A stretch of DNA of 64,000 nt from Channa striata (lineage: Eukaryota; Chordata; Actinopteri; Anabantiformes; Channidae): the NCBI GenBank assembly GCA_033026295.1, contig CM065182.1, positions 19,714,215 through 19,778,214 of the forward strand. Direction: 5' to 3'. Shown here piece after piece: positions 35,331 to 47,719 of the stretch. The number at the start of each line of letters is the position of its first letter. Within the stretch, counting starts at the first letter, position 1. A model generated the notes under the pieces. It searched no databases, was not told the DNA's origin, and saw only the letters and a program-made list of their open reading frames with translations. The position numbers and the translations under genes were made by a program.

Positions 35331-36506
35331 TTCCTTTGCTGGTTTTTCCCCTTACTGTTATGTGGAGCCATGCTTTTGCAATTCATGCAGCATGTGGTTT
35401 CACAATTGTATTGCTAAAATGAAGAAAAAAGTATTCTGGAAAGAAGATGTAATCTGGCAGCGCAGGTTAATCCAAAAACTTGCATACAGCATTTAGGATG
35501 GATTGTTTCGCCACAGTTACCACCTTAAATGTTGGCTTTGAACTGTGCACTGACAAGGCAGGTGGTTCCTTTGCTCTTTAGAGGATGCAGTGCCTCCAGT
35601 TTCCAAAAGGAGTTTCATCTCTGGATGATGAAAGAATCTGACCTTCGAATCCTTTTTTGGAAACTTTACATGTACTCATTAGGCAGACACGCGTAAGGTA
35701 CACAATAACCAATGTGAGATGATGTTTGCAACAAACTTGGGGTTCAGGATCTTGCCCCAGGATGTGTCCACACTTAAGGTCAGTGGACAACCTGCTCTAC
35801 TCCCTGATGCAGCAAGTTAAACAGCTGCACATTCAAAATGGTTTATGTCGATTTGTCAGCAGTGCATCATTATTTCTTCTGAATGAATATGTTTTTACAA
35901 TGGCCTGTAAAATGTGACAGCATCAGCAACACACACAAAAACAAAAGTGATTTATATAAAGACACACGAAAACCAGAAGCAGTGTAAAGAGATGTTCTGT
36001 TTAAAAAATAACAGTAGAAAAGGCTCCAGATGGGTTTCTATACAGTTGAACAATAATTACAGTTTCCAGCATTGAAAAATAACAAGTGTTTTCATTGAAC
36101 TTGTCAAATGTGTGTTTTTTTCTTCAGGTACATTTAGAGATTTCATGTTTTGAGCAGCAGGGTGATCTTGGAAAACATGCATGCTTTAAAAAGGCTGATA
36201 AGGCATTCGATTTTTTTACACGTCGCTTTGGTTTGAAATGTAAATCTTCCAGAGGAGTGTCTGTGACTTTGGCTAAATGTACCATTCTCTTTCCATTTTC
36301 GTTTTAAATTAACAGCCACTTTGTTTTGTCAGTAGAAAAGGAAAAAAACTAAATTGCTTTCTTATTCATTCACCTCCACGAGGGGCTAGGAGAGGCATCT
36401 GGGTGATCAAAGTGACCCAAACTTTGTACAGTTCAGTTCAGTCATGAAACCTTCTCTATGTCACAATGTTTGTGTGTGGGAGGTGACCAGCACCTCCAGT
36501 CTCATC

Positions 36507-37786
36507 TCAGTAGCTGAACATCTGCTGTGTGGAGCTGCTCTGCTGCTGTGGAATGGGCTGCTGGCCCTGGCTGGCTCGTCCCGTCTCTGGGCCCTGGCTT
36601 TGGGCCTCCTGACACTCCCCTTGAGTGCCCTCCACCACAGGCGTTACCTGGCTGCCTTCAGCTGCTGGTACAGGCCTCCAGGCCAGTGTCGGGGCCTCCA
36701 GTTGGTGGCCCATGGGGTTGACCAAAGTAGTGAGGTTGATGAAGTGGGCGACTGACTGGGGTGCCGTGCCACTGCTGGGAGCCACGGTCTCTGGAACGAG
36801 CTCAGCAGGACGGTTGTGGAGCATGGCGGAGCCGCTGACCGTGTCGAAGGTGACTGTGAGGATGGAATTGTCCAGTGTCAGGGGCCTGTCTCTGGATGTC
36901 AGGTGGCCCACAGCCACCGGCTGCAGGCTGGTGAACTGAGCAGGGGTGTGGCTGGTGATGGGTGTGACAGTAATGTTGGTCAGCCCCACTGAACTGTTAG
37001 GGGAGGAGGCTGACGATGCGCTGGGGTCGGCGAGGACGACCACCTGAAAAACCGGCAGAAGCTCAATCAAAAGAGTAAAGTACATTTAATGTATCCTTTA
37101 ATAATTAAAATCCTGCCTGCAGTTCTCACAGTCTTTGGGAAAGAAAATTGGACCTTATAGTAAGATATATATAGTAAGATATATATAAAATATAGAAAAT
37201 ATCATTTGTACCTGCTGGATACTCTGCACAGCAGAGCTGGTCTCCGTCTCATCGCCGACAATGACAGCGTTGAATTCAGCCATCGGCTCGTGTCTTGGCT
37301 CTGTGAAATCAACGTATTCATCGGGCTCTGAGAGCTCCGGCTCTGCTGGAACCCTCTGCTTCTTCTTGGGGTGCCGGACTGGTCGGGTGGTCCTCTCTTG
37401 AGCCATGCCATCTTTTTCCAGGGTCAAGGTGGGCTAAGACAGGAAGGTGAAATGTTTGATATTAATACTGACTGACATATCTCACAGCATGCACACGGGC
37501 ACAATAACCCTGTGAGCTGTGTTCACTGATTGACATGTACGCAATTTGTGCTGATGAGCTGTTCAGGACACACACCGGCTTCATAGCTATCACTATGATT
37601 AGGTTTCCTGATTTGCTGGAAGCTACTGGTTCGCACAGTTAGTGTGAGCAAAAATCAATCAATCAAAACAATAGCAACAACAAAAAAACTGAATATGAAT
37701 CAAACCTGCACAATGTTTATAGACGAATCACTGATTGTTGAAGGTTCCTGAAGGTCATCAAATTCATCGAATTTCATTGACGCCAC
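36507..37786 (-). CDS. prdm15: prdm15 C-terminal regulatory exons
   Basis: Exon 37706-37786 encodes VASMKFDEFDDLQEPSTISD. Exon 37212-37433 encodes a Pro/Glu-rich basic stretch ending SSAVQSIQQ. Exon 36507-37043 encodes SVGLTNITVTPIT, FTSLQPVAVGHLTS, LDNSILTVTFDTVSGSAMLH and QSVAHFINLTTLVNPMG, then a Gln-rich end. These blocks are strongly conserved in PRDM15 and settle its identity against other multi-finger proteins. The stop is TGA at 36507-36509. Confidence 0.93.
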
Positions 37787-38829
37787 CTAGAAGCATGAAG
37801 GAGAACAATAACAGCTCAATATGCTTAATTTAGGGTTTGACAACAGACAACAAACGCACACTGACACAATGTCCTGGCTGACCTCTGGGTGTTTACGTCG
37901 CAGGTGGCGGTTCATGGAAGCGCGGGTGGACACCTTGGTCCCACAGAGGTGGCACGACTGGGCCTCCACCTTCTCATGGGTCAGGTGGACATGCTTCTGC
38001 AGCATGTACTCTGTCAAGTACTTCTTATCGCACGTTGCACACGTCCAGGTCTTACCCACTGCAGCGAGAGAGAACCAGCATCTAAATGACCTGCTCCTAA
38101 TACACTCTGTGGTTTTATAAGAAACATCTTTGTAATTTGATGGTAGTTGGTAGGTTTTTTTTAGCTAGGACAGTCACAGTAAGCACCTCAGTTACCTTTC
38201 AATGTGCTGTGACATGAGACTTGCCTGTATGGATGAGCTTGTGTGTCTCCAGAGTCGTCCTCTCACTGAATGTCTTTCCACACAGCTCACACATGAAGTC
38301 CTTTATACCTGCCAAGTGTCATGAAAATAAACATACATCATGTAGTTTTTTGTCCAGTTTGCTCCGTGTCAGGTGAAAAGAGACTTTTGCATAAAACCAA
38401 CAACAATTTTTTAGACCAGTCTATTTCCTCACAGCCTTCCTGACTTACCTGTATGTCTCTTGTAGTGTTTCAGCATGTTGACCTTTTGGGCAAACTTGCG
38501 GTTACACTCCTTACACTCGTACTCTTTGATGCCCTTGTGAAGCTTCATGTGGTGCCTCAGTGCGTGTTTGGTTTTCATGCCTACACGAGAAAGCATTGCT
38601 TTAATGGCAGTGAACCAACATCAACTCCATTTTCACTTTGTTGTTTATTAAGGGAGAGAAAAAAAACTCATGAGGTGTGTGGTGTAAGAGCGAGGTGCTG
38701 ACCTTTCCCGCACTCTGCACACAGGAAGTCTCGGATGTCATCGTGAACCCTGAGGTGTTCCTTCAGCATGTCTTTCCTGGCGAATGACTTGCCACACTTA
38801 TCGCAGCAGTGGCTCTTCACCCCTTGATC

Positions 38830-38861
<32 letters not shown>

Positions 38862-41800
38862 AGACCAATGAAATTAGTTGCCTTGTCTCTACATGCAATG
38901 TCGGGGGTAACGCTTTACATACACGATGTGTTTTGTCTAATATTACTGCTGTTCATTGTAATGTAGTAATATAACATGTTACCTCATTAGTTTGTTAATA
39001 TTGTACAAGGACCTTGTAATTGTATTTCATATCAGACCAAATTTTTAGTTTATGGTCATGCCAAGGTAACTTAGAAGGCTTAATGGTTAAATAACAGTAA
39101 TACGAATATATAACTTTTGACGCGCATCTTCTCCAACACTGTCTATATATAAAGGCAAATATTTGTGAATATTTTGTTTTTGTAATAAATGCCAACTCGT
39201 CCACGCTGGCATCTGGTCCTTGTGATGCAGATTAGCACTGTACATTTTTAATGTACATGACGCTCTGATGACACAGTTACAAATATACAACAAACTTTTT
39301 TAACCGTAAAACTCTGCAGTATGAAATTAATGTTAGTATTTTTGTAATGGCAATTTTATGAATGACGCTTTCCTACAATCAAAGCGGAGCAGAAGCCAAT
39401 ATTTAGTTTGTGGATGGTGCAAATGATCAAAGATCACGAACGTGAGAAAACTTTGTGACAAGATGCGCAAAGGCCCTTGTGTTAGGTCCCCTGTTTTTCC
39501 AGGTGGAAACATCACATCCAAACATCTGCCCACAATCAAGATGGCATGTTTGGTATGTTCGAAGGCAGAGCAGCAGATCATGTAAGAGCCAAGGGAAAAA
39601 ACATGAACCATTTAAAAGGTAAGTTAGAGTTATCCAAAGATAATTTAAATGGCCTGGACAGACTTGTTATTATGTCTACAAAACACCCACAACAAAAAGC
39701 TAAAGTACTTATTCTTACTGTTTTCTGGAGTAATCATCCACACAAGACAAACATTCTTTACATAGTTCTCTGCAGATGCTGCTGCTCACCAGTGTGGATG
39801 ATCTTGTGTCTTTCCAGGTTACCAATGCTGTTGAAGATTCGACCACAAATTTCACAAGGATGGATGTACCTTCAGAACAGATGAGCACATTGTTCATTAC
39901 TTTAAAACATTTGTACTGCAGCTGGTCAGTTCAAAAGGACTTAATCATAGTCACACTCTAAACTAAACCTTCTCATTAATCATGACACTTAAGTACAAAT
40001 GATTAGTAACACACCGCTTACGTAGCACTGTCTCTTCTTTTGTGATCCATGTTTAAACATTTGACTATAGCATACACCACCGCTCAGCTGACATCCCTGT
40101 CTCCACACTTATCTCATGCTCCCACCTTCTTTGGACAAGGCTGTACCAACAGAAACAGCACCACCAGCAGTGTGCAGTGGAACACATTTTACCACGACCT
40201 CCTGCAGTCTTACTTCTGCACTGCAGGGTCAGGCAGCTGCTCTCTGTGGATGACCAGGTGTGCGTTGTACGTGGCTTTCAGCGCGAAGCGTCGGTTACAG
40301 ATCCCACAGCCGTAGCCTCTCTCCTTGTGCTGCTCCATGATGTGCTTCAGGTACTCTTTCCCCTTTGCAAATGACAGCTGGAAACAGAAGTCAGAAGCTT
40401 GTGTGATCATTACTAACAAACAAGGACTAGCGCACTCGCTGTGCCTGTGAGTTTTAGATCTCTGTCACCGTAGTTCTGATTCTTAAACAGCCTTGATCGT
40501 GTTTGTGAACTCTGCAACAATGCACTCAAGGTAACTGAAGAAAAACTGAACATTTCATATATCAACAGGTCCTTCAACCAACTCTGAACATGATTACAAG
40601 CTAAACAGTCGCTCCTGTGTGTGTTGACCTCTGCAGGTCTTCTCTGTGTCTGTCTGTCTAGGCTTACTTGACATTTCTTGCAGTTGTACTTGTGGTGCTC
40701 GGGATCATCTTCCTCTTCATCGTCATCAGTCTCATCGCTGTTGCCTGCTGAGATGCCGATCTTTTTGATGAAGCCTTCTCTCTCCTGCTCGTCCATTAGG
40801 GCTATGTCCTGGAGGAAGAAAGACGTTTCTGAAACAAATCAGCCAGTTTGATCCAAGGTGCGGGGACATATTGGTTCTCATCTGTCAATCTTTCTGCTAA
40901 CATGGTGCATTATAAGCATGTTAGTCTTGAAATAAATGCAGCAAAATGAAACAAGAACTGCCAGCACTTGAATTCAACCCATGTGGTGTAACAGCTGATA
41001 AATTTAATGCCTTCAAATAGGAATCCTTCGAATTAATTATACTAAGCTAAATACAACATTCTTTACATTTCCTTACATTTGTGTTTTTTAAATGACAAAC
41101 AAATGTGGACAAAATTGTTAATACACTTCGATAAAAGAAGTATAGAAGAAATAACTGGAACTGATGTAATTTAATAAATATTTAAATTAAATAGTTAAAT
41201 TCAACAGAATATTTTAAATTACACGACTGAAAATGTCTCACAGATTGTTGTGGGATTATAGTGATATTTCAAACTGTTTCCAAAAATTGGCTTCAAACGT
41301 CTTAAATTTTCCAGCAAGTTATTAATGTTATTTTAATCGAAAACTAAGTGAAGATTTTTATTTTTTAGTTTTTTAAATTACTTTTGTCACTTTCAAGTTA
41401 TTTTTGAAACTGACATACCAACAATTTCATCCATGTCTGTATGTGAAAACCCATGTTTGGGATGTACTGAGCGTACAGTTTGTTACAGAAGAACATGGCA
41501 ACCCGATAATTTATGATATTTCATTTTAATGTGTGATGAGAGTGGGAGGTGGGTGTTACGGAGGATTTCTGCGTTCTCTGCTGGCTGGAAAACTTGAGGC
41601 ATATGTGTGGCACTTCTGTGTTAGCATTCTGGTGTGACAACTGTCTCCTCAGCTAAACACGAGCAAACGTCGCTTTCCAGAGCAGATTGACAGAATTGAT
41701 CACGATAAATTCTTTAATTTTAATTGTCCAAGAAGTAAAGAAATTCAAGGTACCAAAGAGAACTCAGAGTACAGGTGTGAGAACTGTTCAACTTTTAGTG

Positions 41801-44800
41801 TCTGGAATGGAAAAGATTTTCTCCCTGACTGTCTCACCTTGAAGTGAACGTGAATGTGATCTCGAAGGACATCCACACGGAAGAACTTGCGGCCGCAGAT
41901 CTCGCAGGTGTACTTCTTATCACCATGAGTCAACAGGTGCTTGTTCATGTTGCTCCTGCAGGAGAACACCTGTGCACACGCATGTCAATGATAAAGTACC
42001 TGAGGACACACGTGCTGCATTTTTGTGTTATTAATCTTGCTGCTGTGCACAGTTCACCTTGCCACAGATGGGACAGGGAGATGGCTCTTTCCTGTATTTG
42101 GTCCCTTCTTCCCCATTTGCCTCCAGCTCTTCTCTCTTCATGTGCTTTGGTCCTGCCCAGATGCATTATGGGTTTAGTTCAGCAAAGAGCTTATAGAGCG
42201 AGCAGTGCAACTAGAACTTTCTACAGAGTATTGGATTGTATTGATTGTATTGGATTGCTTTAGATTGGTACAGGTGTACCTAATAAAGTGGCCAGCGAGT
42301 GTATTATTTTCTAACAAATACAGTCATTTAAGTTGGCAACAAACACTTATGTTCAGTAGGTCAAATCCTGCATTGGCTTTCGCAGCTGCTTTATACTGTA
42401 TGTCAAATTTTCCTACAATTCATTTAGAGGCTGCAGTTTTATAAGCGCATCAGCAGCGTGTCCAACATTTCGCCAAACTTCACTTAATCTCAGGTAAACA
42501 ACGCCAGGTCGCTAAAAAGAAAACGCGCACACACTCCTACACAATAGTCTGGTCTGTTTGGTTGATGTGTGTTAAAATGAAAAGATGCATATGCATAATG
42601 GTAACATTTTAAGACAGTATAATCACGAATAGATCATCGAAATAATAAACACCGCTGGTCATCACTGACTTCCTGTATGGAGTACCAGGAAAAAGCCAGC
42701 ACCACTTTCCCCTGCATCATGCAGCACAACATCTAGAGCACAGTATGTTCTTATTATGCTGCCTGGCACCATCCAGGCAACAACACGATTTCTTGGAAAG
42801 GTGCTGTTGTGTTTGTTGAGCCATCGTTTTCATGCTTTCCTATGATTGGCTCAGTAGGTTTACAGCTTTGACACAGTGATCCAACTGGTTGTGAGTATGT
42901 TTAATAATTACCACATCCTCAAATGGCACCCTGTGGCTGCACAGACTGTGTGGGTGGAATTTGCTGCTTTGCACTTGCTTGACTAAAATAAGTAGGAATG
43001 TCTTGATGCCAAAAGCAGTATCAGGCGTCAGGTCCTATCCTGCCGTTGTATACTTGTTAAGTTATTCATACTAGACGAAAAAACTGTTTAGTACTTGTAT
43101 CGGTATTCAGTATTGGAAAGTACACAAATGTAAGTAATTGTACTTATGGGGGAAAAAAGGAATCAGGAAATCCCTAAATATAAAATTAATTTCAGCATAA
43201 ATGACAAAACAAACATAAAGTAGACGTTTTTCCTCGTACACTTCGCTTACTGAAACAATGAAGTGTAAAATTAATGTAAAACTTTGCTCTGCGCTCTCGT
43301 GCGACTCACCCATTCCGTGCCTCCTGTGGTGCTCCTGCATGACGTCTTTGCGATAGAACATCTTGTTGCAGATTTCACAGGAATAGAGCTTCTCACCGTG
43401 CTTCTTCTTGTGCTTGGACAGGTTGCTGTTGGTGGAGAAGAAGCGCGAGCAGATATCGCACTGGAATGTCTTGTCATCTGCGTTGGAATGAACCAAAACA
43501 AATGAGTTGTGATATAAATGTGATCAGTGAAGTATTGATGTCGAACAAAAAACAAAAGGACATTTTCCTACCTGTTCGGCAGTTATGGAACTTTAAGGCA
43601 TTTTCCAGGCGAAAGGATTTCTTGCATGTGTTGCACTTATATTTGTACTCTTGGTCAGGCTGTCGGGTGCACATTGGAAGAACACGTTAACCAACACATT
43701 AAGTAAAAGCCCTTGAGGTAAGAGTTTGGAGTGTTACCCACCATGTTCTTGCTGTGCTTGTAAGAGATGTGCTGCTTCAGACTCTCTTTACGGCTGAACA
43801 ACTTGTCGCATTCATCACACTTGAAGAGCTTATCACCTAGGGGGATGTACACGTGCACGTACAAGGACACTTAAATACTACACATCCACTCAACCGGGAC
43901 GGATTATTAAAAATTCTGTTGAGTTATTAATTAGTGATTAATTAGAGATGATGAAATCAATGCTATTTTGAGAGAACTCCTTAGCCATACCATGAGATCG
44001 GATGTGTCTGTTTAGGTTGCTGCTGTTCTGGAAGACCTTGCTACAGAGGGAGCATCGGTAAACCTTTTTGTACTCTCTGGCTTTGTGTTTCTTCACGACA
44101 GCCCCACTGTCTGGAACACTGTCTCCAGCTGCAACACCTGCTGCCACCACCACCTCTGGGGCCACTGGCACTGAGGTCTCCACTGTGGGCTTAACATCTG
44201 CACACACAAATCTGAATTTACAGCACTTGCAGCATCGGGTGGCAACACTGGTCAAACTGACACTAGATTTCTAAGCTCAATATATTGCCACGGTACGTCA
44301 GTGCTGCCACCGTGCTCTGACCGATTGCCGGTCCATGTTGAACTGAACCACTGGAAAACTGTTCATGCATTTATTGTTATTACTTTTTCCAAATGCCATA
44401 TCTTGCTATTGGGAATTAATTTCTATAAGTAGTGTGTCTTTTCCTCTTTATCTCCTCCCATCTCCTCCTAAATATGAGCAATGACTAAAGTGACTCTTGA
44501 GTCGAAAAACAGGCAATGCAGGTGACCTATTCTAATCACAGTAGCAGGTAAACAGACTATAGACATTGATCCCAAGATGGTGCTTGTATCCCAACAGTTA
44601 ACACAACGTGACGTAACTTTACATTCTCCATTAATGATTAATGACCTCTAATTTGACCAATTAACAGCACTCTATCTTAAAATGACAAAAAGCAAAACAT
44701 AAACATTGGTAATAATGATTGGCAACATTTTTCATTGTCCATTTGACAATCCCAGCAGGATGTACCTAAATCTACTGCCTTGTTGCGTGATACACACCCC

Positions 44801-47029
44801 ACAGAGACAGAGAGCGCAACAGTGATGGTAATTGTGGCGTAATGCAAGAGAACAAATAGCTTTTTTCCAGTCGAGAAGAAAAGTGAATGCTTTATGTGAC
44901 TGCACTGCACTGCACTGTGAAATTCAACCACTGTGGAATAACAAGTACCTCTGCTCTGTGGAACAGTGGCAGCCTAAAAAGGTTAGAGATGTGAGGATGT
45001 GGCCCACGAGGGGAACAGTTCAATCCCTGGACCGGTTCAAAATGAGGGTGGGGCAAGTAAAAATGCAGGACCTGCCCCCCCCTCCTCATCAACACTGCTG
45101 TGGTGCCCTATGAGCAAGTTTCCTAACACCAACTGAGGTTCACAGATCAGACTGTGGTTATACTTGGCAGGTTCCATGAGTGTTTGTAACTGTTTGAATG
45201 TGATCAGGGTGTTCCTAAAAAAAGAGAGGATTCCTCAGAGTTGATCTACTATGAAGAAATATGGGCTAAAGATATGTTTCTGATTGCATAGTGACCAAAG
45301 ATGCTTTTATGCCATCATGACATTTATCAGTGATGTTTCAAATTCATAACAGCCATTCAACCAAATGTTAGCATGATGTTAAGCCTGTTTTCCACGAATA
45401 CCATAATGTATATGCACTTCTAAACTATTTGATCACCTTTACTTTTGTTTGTGATGCCTGTGGCTCCAGGTCTGCGTCCCTTAGCTCTCCTCCCTCTGCC
45501 CTGCCCTGCTTTGGCAACTGGTTGGGCAGCAAGGGGGGCGACGTCCTCCTCGTCGTGGCTGATCAGGCTCTCCCGTTGGCACAAGAGTGTATCGCTTGCA
45601 AGTGCCGTCACTTTCTTTAACTCCTCGAGATGACCCAGCATGTTCCCTGTTAACAGCAGGATGAAACAAGGGTTACCAGAACCTGTGCAACCGCAACTGT
45701 GCTCAGTTTCGAGAAATTCCAACAATATGAATTTTGCTCCTGCACTTTCAGTTTACCTGCACCATCTTCTTCAGGTGCTGAGGGGATGTGGGCTTCAGAT
45801 TTCTCTGAGGGGTCAGTTTCAGCAGATGAAGATGTCACATCTGAGAGGAAGAGAGGAAATCTTTCAGCAAATCTGTTAGCTTGTAAACCTAAGAAAAGCA
45901 TTTGGGCTGTAGTGTTACCTACCAGCTACGGATGAGGGTGGTGGTTGAAGTGGAGGCTTCAGCATGGGCTTCTCCATCTTCTTGGCATAGAAAGCTCCAT
46001 ACCAGACTCTCAGCTCTGCTCCTGGGAGAACATCCTGCAAAACAACGAGCGCACACAAACATGGAACCCACACTAGTCTTCTATTGGAGACTATGGGTCA
46101 GGATGGGTGCAGGTACCTGGGAGGTGTTGAAGTACACATCGTCATCTTGTTGGTAAGCCGTCAGATTCTGGTGTTTGTGGTCAGTTGCAGGTCGCACCAA
46201 CATCATCCAGTTGCAGTCTTCTTCACTGCTGGAGTCAAAACACACCACCATGCCATTCTTCTGGAAGATCTACCCAAGGGGCAAGGAAGGAATTTTAAAT
46301 ACAAATGCAAATCTCCAATTCAAATCTATTCTTATAAGAATGTCTTTGTCGTCTCTAAAACTTCTAAAGTAAAAACTTCTCTGCACCTTCAGAGGAAATG
46401 CTCCTTCCCTCTCGAGGTGGAGGACCCTCTTAGCCTCAAAGGGCCCAAACCTGGTCCTCTTGACCAGCCGTCGCAGGACAAACACCCCTTCCACCCCATC
46501 AGCCACCTCTCTGATCTCTAGGCTACTTGGTAGAGATGATCTGATCCAGGAAAACAACATAGTACGTCAGTTATGAAAAGGCACAGCAAAAGACTACGTC
46601 AAAAATCGGTTCTATTTATAACGTATGTTTCATTGTTTATTTGACCATATAACTATAAAATGTGGGTTTGTGTGTCGTTACAAATACAGTAAATAGAATG
46701 GCACATTTTTCTCTAGGATGATCGTGTAAAAATGAACCCAAGTTAAACAGAAGGATGAACTCTGTAGTTTGGTTGCAGTCACTGAATCCCAGACACTGTC
46801 CCTCACCGAGCTCGGCTGAGGACAAAGGAGTCCTGGACGGTCACAAGCGGTCCCAGCTCAGGACACTCGGAATCATGGTACTGGCCACAGTCCTCACACC
46901 CTGTGACACACATGACAACTGTCACCAGGCTGCTCTGTCTGTCTGTCTCCCTCTCACACACACACACACAGTACAGGAGCATCTGGATTCATACTCACAG
47001 ATTAACTCATCTGGCGTCTGCTCAGCCAT
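36507..47029 (-). CDS. prdm15: PR domain zinc finger protein 15, 23 coding exons, about 1117 aa
   Basis: Exons run 46999-47029, 46807-46900, 46387-46540, 46117-46269, 45923-46034, 45757-45840, 45443-45646, 43991-44197, 43742-43836, 43572-43659, 43310-43477, 42058-42152, 41838-41969, 40668-40808, 40214-40377, 39790-39869, 38703-38822, 38449-38580, 38225-38308, 37883-38058, 37706-37786, 37212-37433 and 36507-37043. All phases close (3354 nt). Domain order is a short N-terminal Cys motif (WCEDCGQYHDSECPELGP), a PR/SET domain, a variable acidic/basic linker, 16 C2H2-type fingers and a Gln-rich C-terminus ending QQMFSY. PRDM15 is a nuclear sequence-specific regulator that tunes WNT and MAPK signalling in pluripotent cells and early development (family knowledge). 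One intron is GC-AG. The start MAEQTPDEL aligns with the short mammalian isoform; a longer start is possible. Identification is near certain. Confidence 0.95.
37883..44197 (-). CDS. prdm15: prdm15 zinc-finger array exons (16 C2H2-type fingers)
   Basis: Thirteen exons carry the array. Fingers start at YRCSLC (44 kb), FKCDEC, YKCNTC, FQCDIC, YSCEIC, CPICGK, YTCEIC, YNCKKC, YGCGIC, HPCEIC, HCCDKC, FLCAEC, YECKEC, FMCELC, WTCATC and QSCHLC (37.9 kb). The third is atypical and ends HNC. Three fingers are split by introns: CPICGK/VFSCRS between 42.06 and 41.97 kb, KKCQ/LSFAKG between 40.67 and 40.38 kb, and CAECGKG/MKTKH between 38.70 and 38.58 kb. The many small exons and split fingers follow the mammalian gene. 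Confidence 0.93.
38823..38862. repeat. (CA)n microsatellite abutting a prdm15 acceptor
   Basis: Read on the minus strand this is a (TG)n tract ending TGATCAAG directly at the acceptor of prdm15 exon 38703-38822. It stands where the pyrimidine tract would normally be. Confidence 0.9.
42262..42303. repeat. Single end of a DNA-transposon-like repeat
   Basis: ACAGGTGTACCTAATAAAGT followed by GGCCAGCGAGTGTA is a terminal sequence seen widely in fish genomes. Only one end is visible here, in a prdm15 intron. A few GATTGTATTG repeats precede it. Confidence 0.5.
45443..45840 (-). CDS. prdm15: prdm15 linker exons between PR domain and finger array
   Basis: Exons 45757-45840 and 45443-45646 encode an acidic, Ser-rich piece (SETDPSEKSEAHIPSAPEED-like) and then GNMLGHLEELKKVTALASDT and a basic tract GRGRRAKGRRPG. 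The mammalian protein has a lone C2H2 finger at this junction. Here only its last part (LGHLEELKK) is recognisable and the Cys pair is absent. The separating intron is just 110 nt, too short to hide the missing half. Confidence 0.8.
45923..46540 (-). CDS. prdm15: prdm15 PR-domain exons
   Basis: Three exons (46387-46540, 46117-46269, 45923-46034) encode the PR/SET fold. Marker stretches are SSLPSSLEIREVADGVEGVF, RTRFGPFEAKRV, EEDCNWMMLVRPATDHKHQN and PGAELRVWYGAFYAKKM. The SET catalytic signature is not intact, as is usual for PR domains, so a protein-interaction role is more likely than methyltransferase activity. The preceding exon supplies WCEDCGQYHDSECPELGP, a conserved Cys-rich lead-in. 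Confidence 0.93.
46955..46970. repeat. Short (CA)n microsatellite
   Basis: A CA tract of eight units lies in the 98-nt intron between prdm15 coding exons 1 and 2. Confidence 0.85.
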
Positions 47030-47497
47030 TATTCTAACCTACAAACAGAGGAAAAGGTAGTTTGAGCACAGCTTTCATTTAAGCAGAGAGCAGGCCTCCC
47101 CTTTTCTGTGGAAATGCACATGTATGTATTGGAACTACTTTTGACAGTGTGTGAGAGCAGAACTTCAGAGCCTGCACACACACATGGAGGAACGCGTCAG
47201 ACTCATGTCTGACTATGTGAGCCGCGCGTAGGTAGACCCGGTGCCTATGCAGTTCGGTAGAAGATGGGATCCGGGATTTGAATCGTTCCCAAACTGTAGC
47301 CGGGTTTTAACTCCGATCTGAGCGGCTCCTCTTCACTACAATGTAACAAAGAACAGTCGGCATGGCGGATGGACCGGAGACGCAAACCCTCAAACCGGAG
47401 TCGATGTTCTTCCCCGCCGTGCAGTCAGCGGTGGAGGCGGTTCAGGGAAAGCCCGAGCGAACGGGACGCACCGGCTGCACCTTCGCTACAAAACGGC

Positions 47498-47509
47498 GTC
47501 GCCATTTTG
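47498..47509 (-). promoter_or_regulatory. prdm15: YY1-like site CAAAATGGCGAC
   Basis: The minus strand reads CAAAATGGCGAC, close to the YY1 core AANATGGCGNC, in the same direction as prdm15. YY1 sites in this orientation typically lie just downstream of housekeeping transcription starts. It is about 470 nt upstream of the coding start. Confidence 0.4.
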
Positions 47510-47640
47510 TCGAAGAGTGTTGTACGTTTATGGGAAAAGACGTTACCTTTTCTGCAAAAGACCCTTCATTTATCGAATCCTGACTCCGGGTTCCAATCCG
47601 CTCCAGAAACGGCGCAGGACCGGAAACGAGTCGCGGCGAG

Positions 47641-47660
47641 TGCATTGTGGGAAGTGTAGT
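47641..47660 (-). promoter_or_regulatory. prdm15: ZNF143-type promoter motif
   Basis: The minus strand reads ACTACACTTCCCACAATGCA. This matches the well-known ACTACAATTCCCAGAATGC promoter motif bound by ZNF143 (and linked to THAP11) at 17 of 19 positions. It points toward prdm15 and lies in the local GC-rich peak at 47.2-47.7 kb. I take it as the prdm15 core promoter. A good donor (GTAACG after 47547) suggests that a first exon ends there, spliced to the acceptor at 47039. Confidence 0.7.
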
Positions 47661-47719
47661 CTGGTCGGAGGTTGAACAAGCGTCAAGGAACATGAGCCGG
47701 TTTCTCAGGTCCTTTAACA

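Larger units (their letters stand above)
30330..36500. other. Intergenic region upstream of ripk4 and downstream of prdm15
   Basis: The ripk4 promoter should lie in the left part, but I see no clear core element. ORFs are short and without family features. The right half holds a GT/G microsatellite (33799-33838), a MITE-like copy (33880-34022) and a broken LINE (34040-35330). I found no canonical AATAAA close to the prdm15 stop; a TATAAA variant lies near 35950. Confidence 0.55.

Noticed and set aside
36444..36939. Overlapping plus-strand ORFs of about 60-100 codons.
   Set aside because: They are shadows of the last prdm15 exon and show no protein features of their own.
45650..45757. Read-through of prdm15 exon 6 into exon 7 as one coding exon.
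   Set aside because: The open frame ends at a TAA before exon 7 and is out of frame with it; a 110-nt intron fits better.
47362..47583. Plus-strand ORF of 73 codons with a good start context in the prdm15 promoter.
   Set aside because: Several overlapping frames are open here because the region is GC-rich. No family match or splice support is visible, and it lies over the probable prdm15 first exon.
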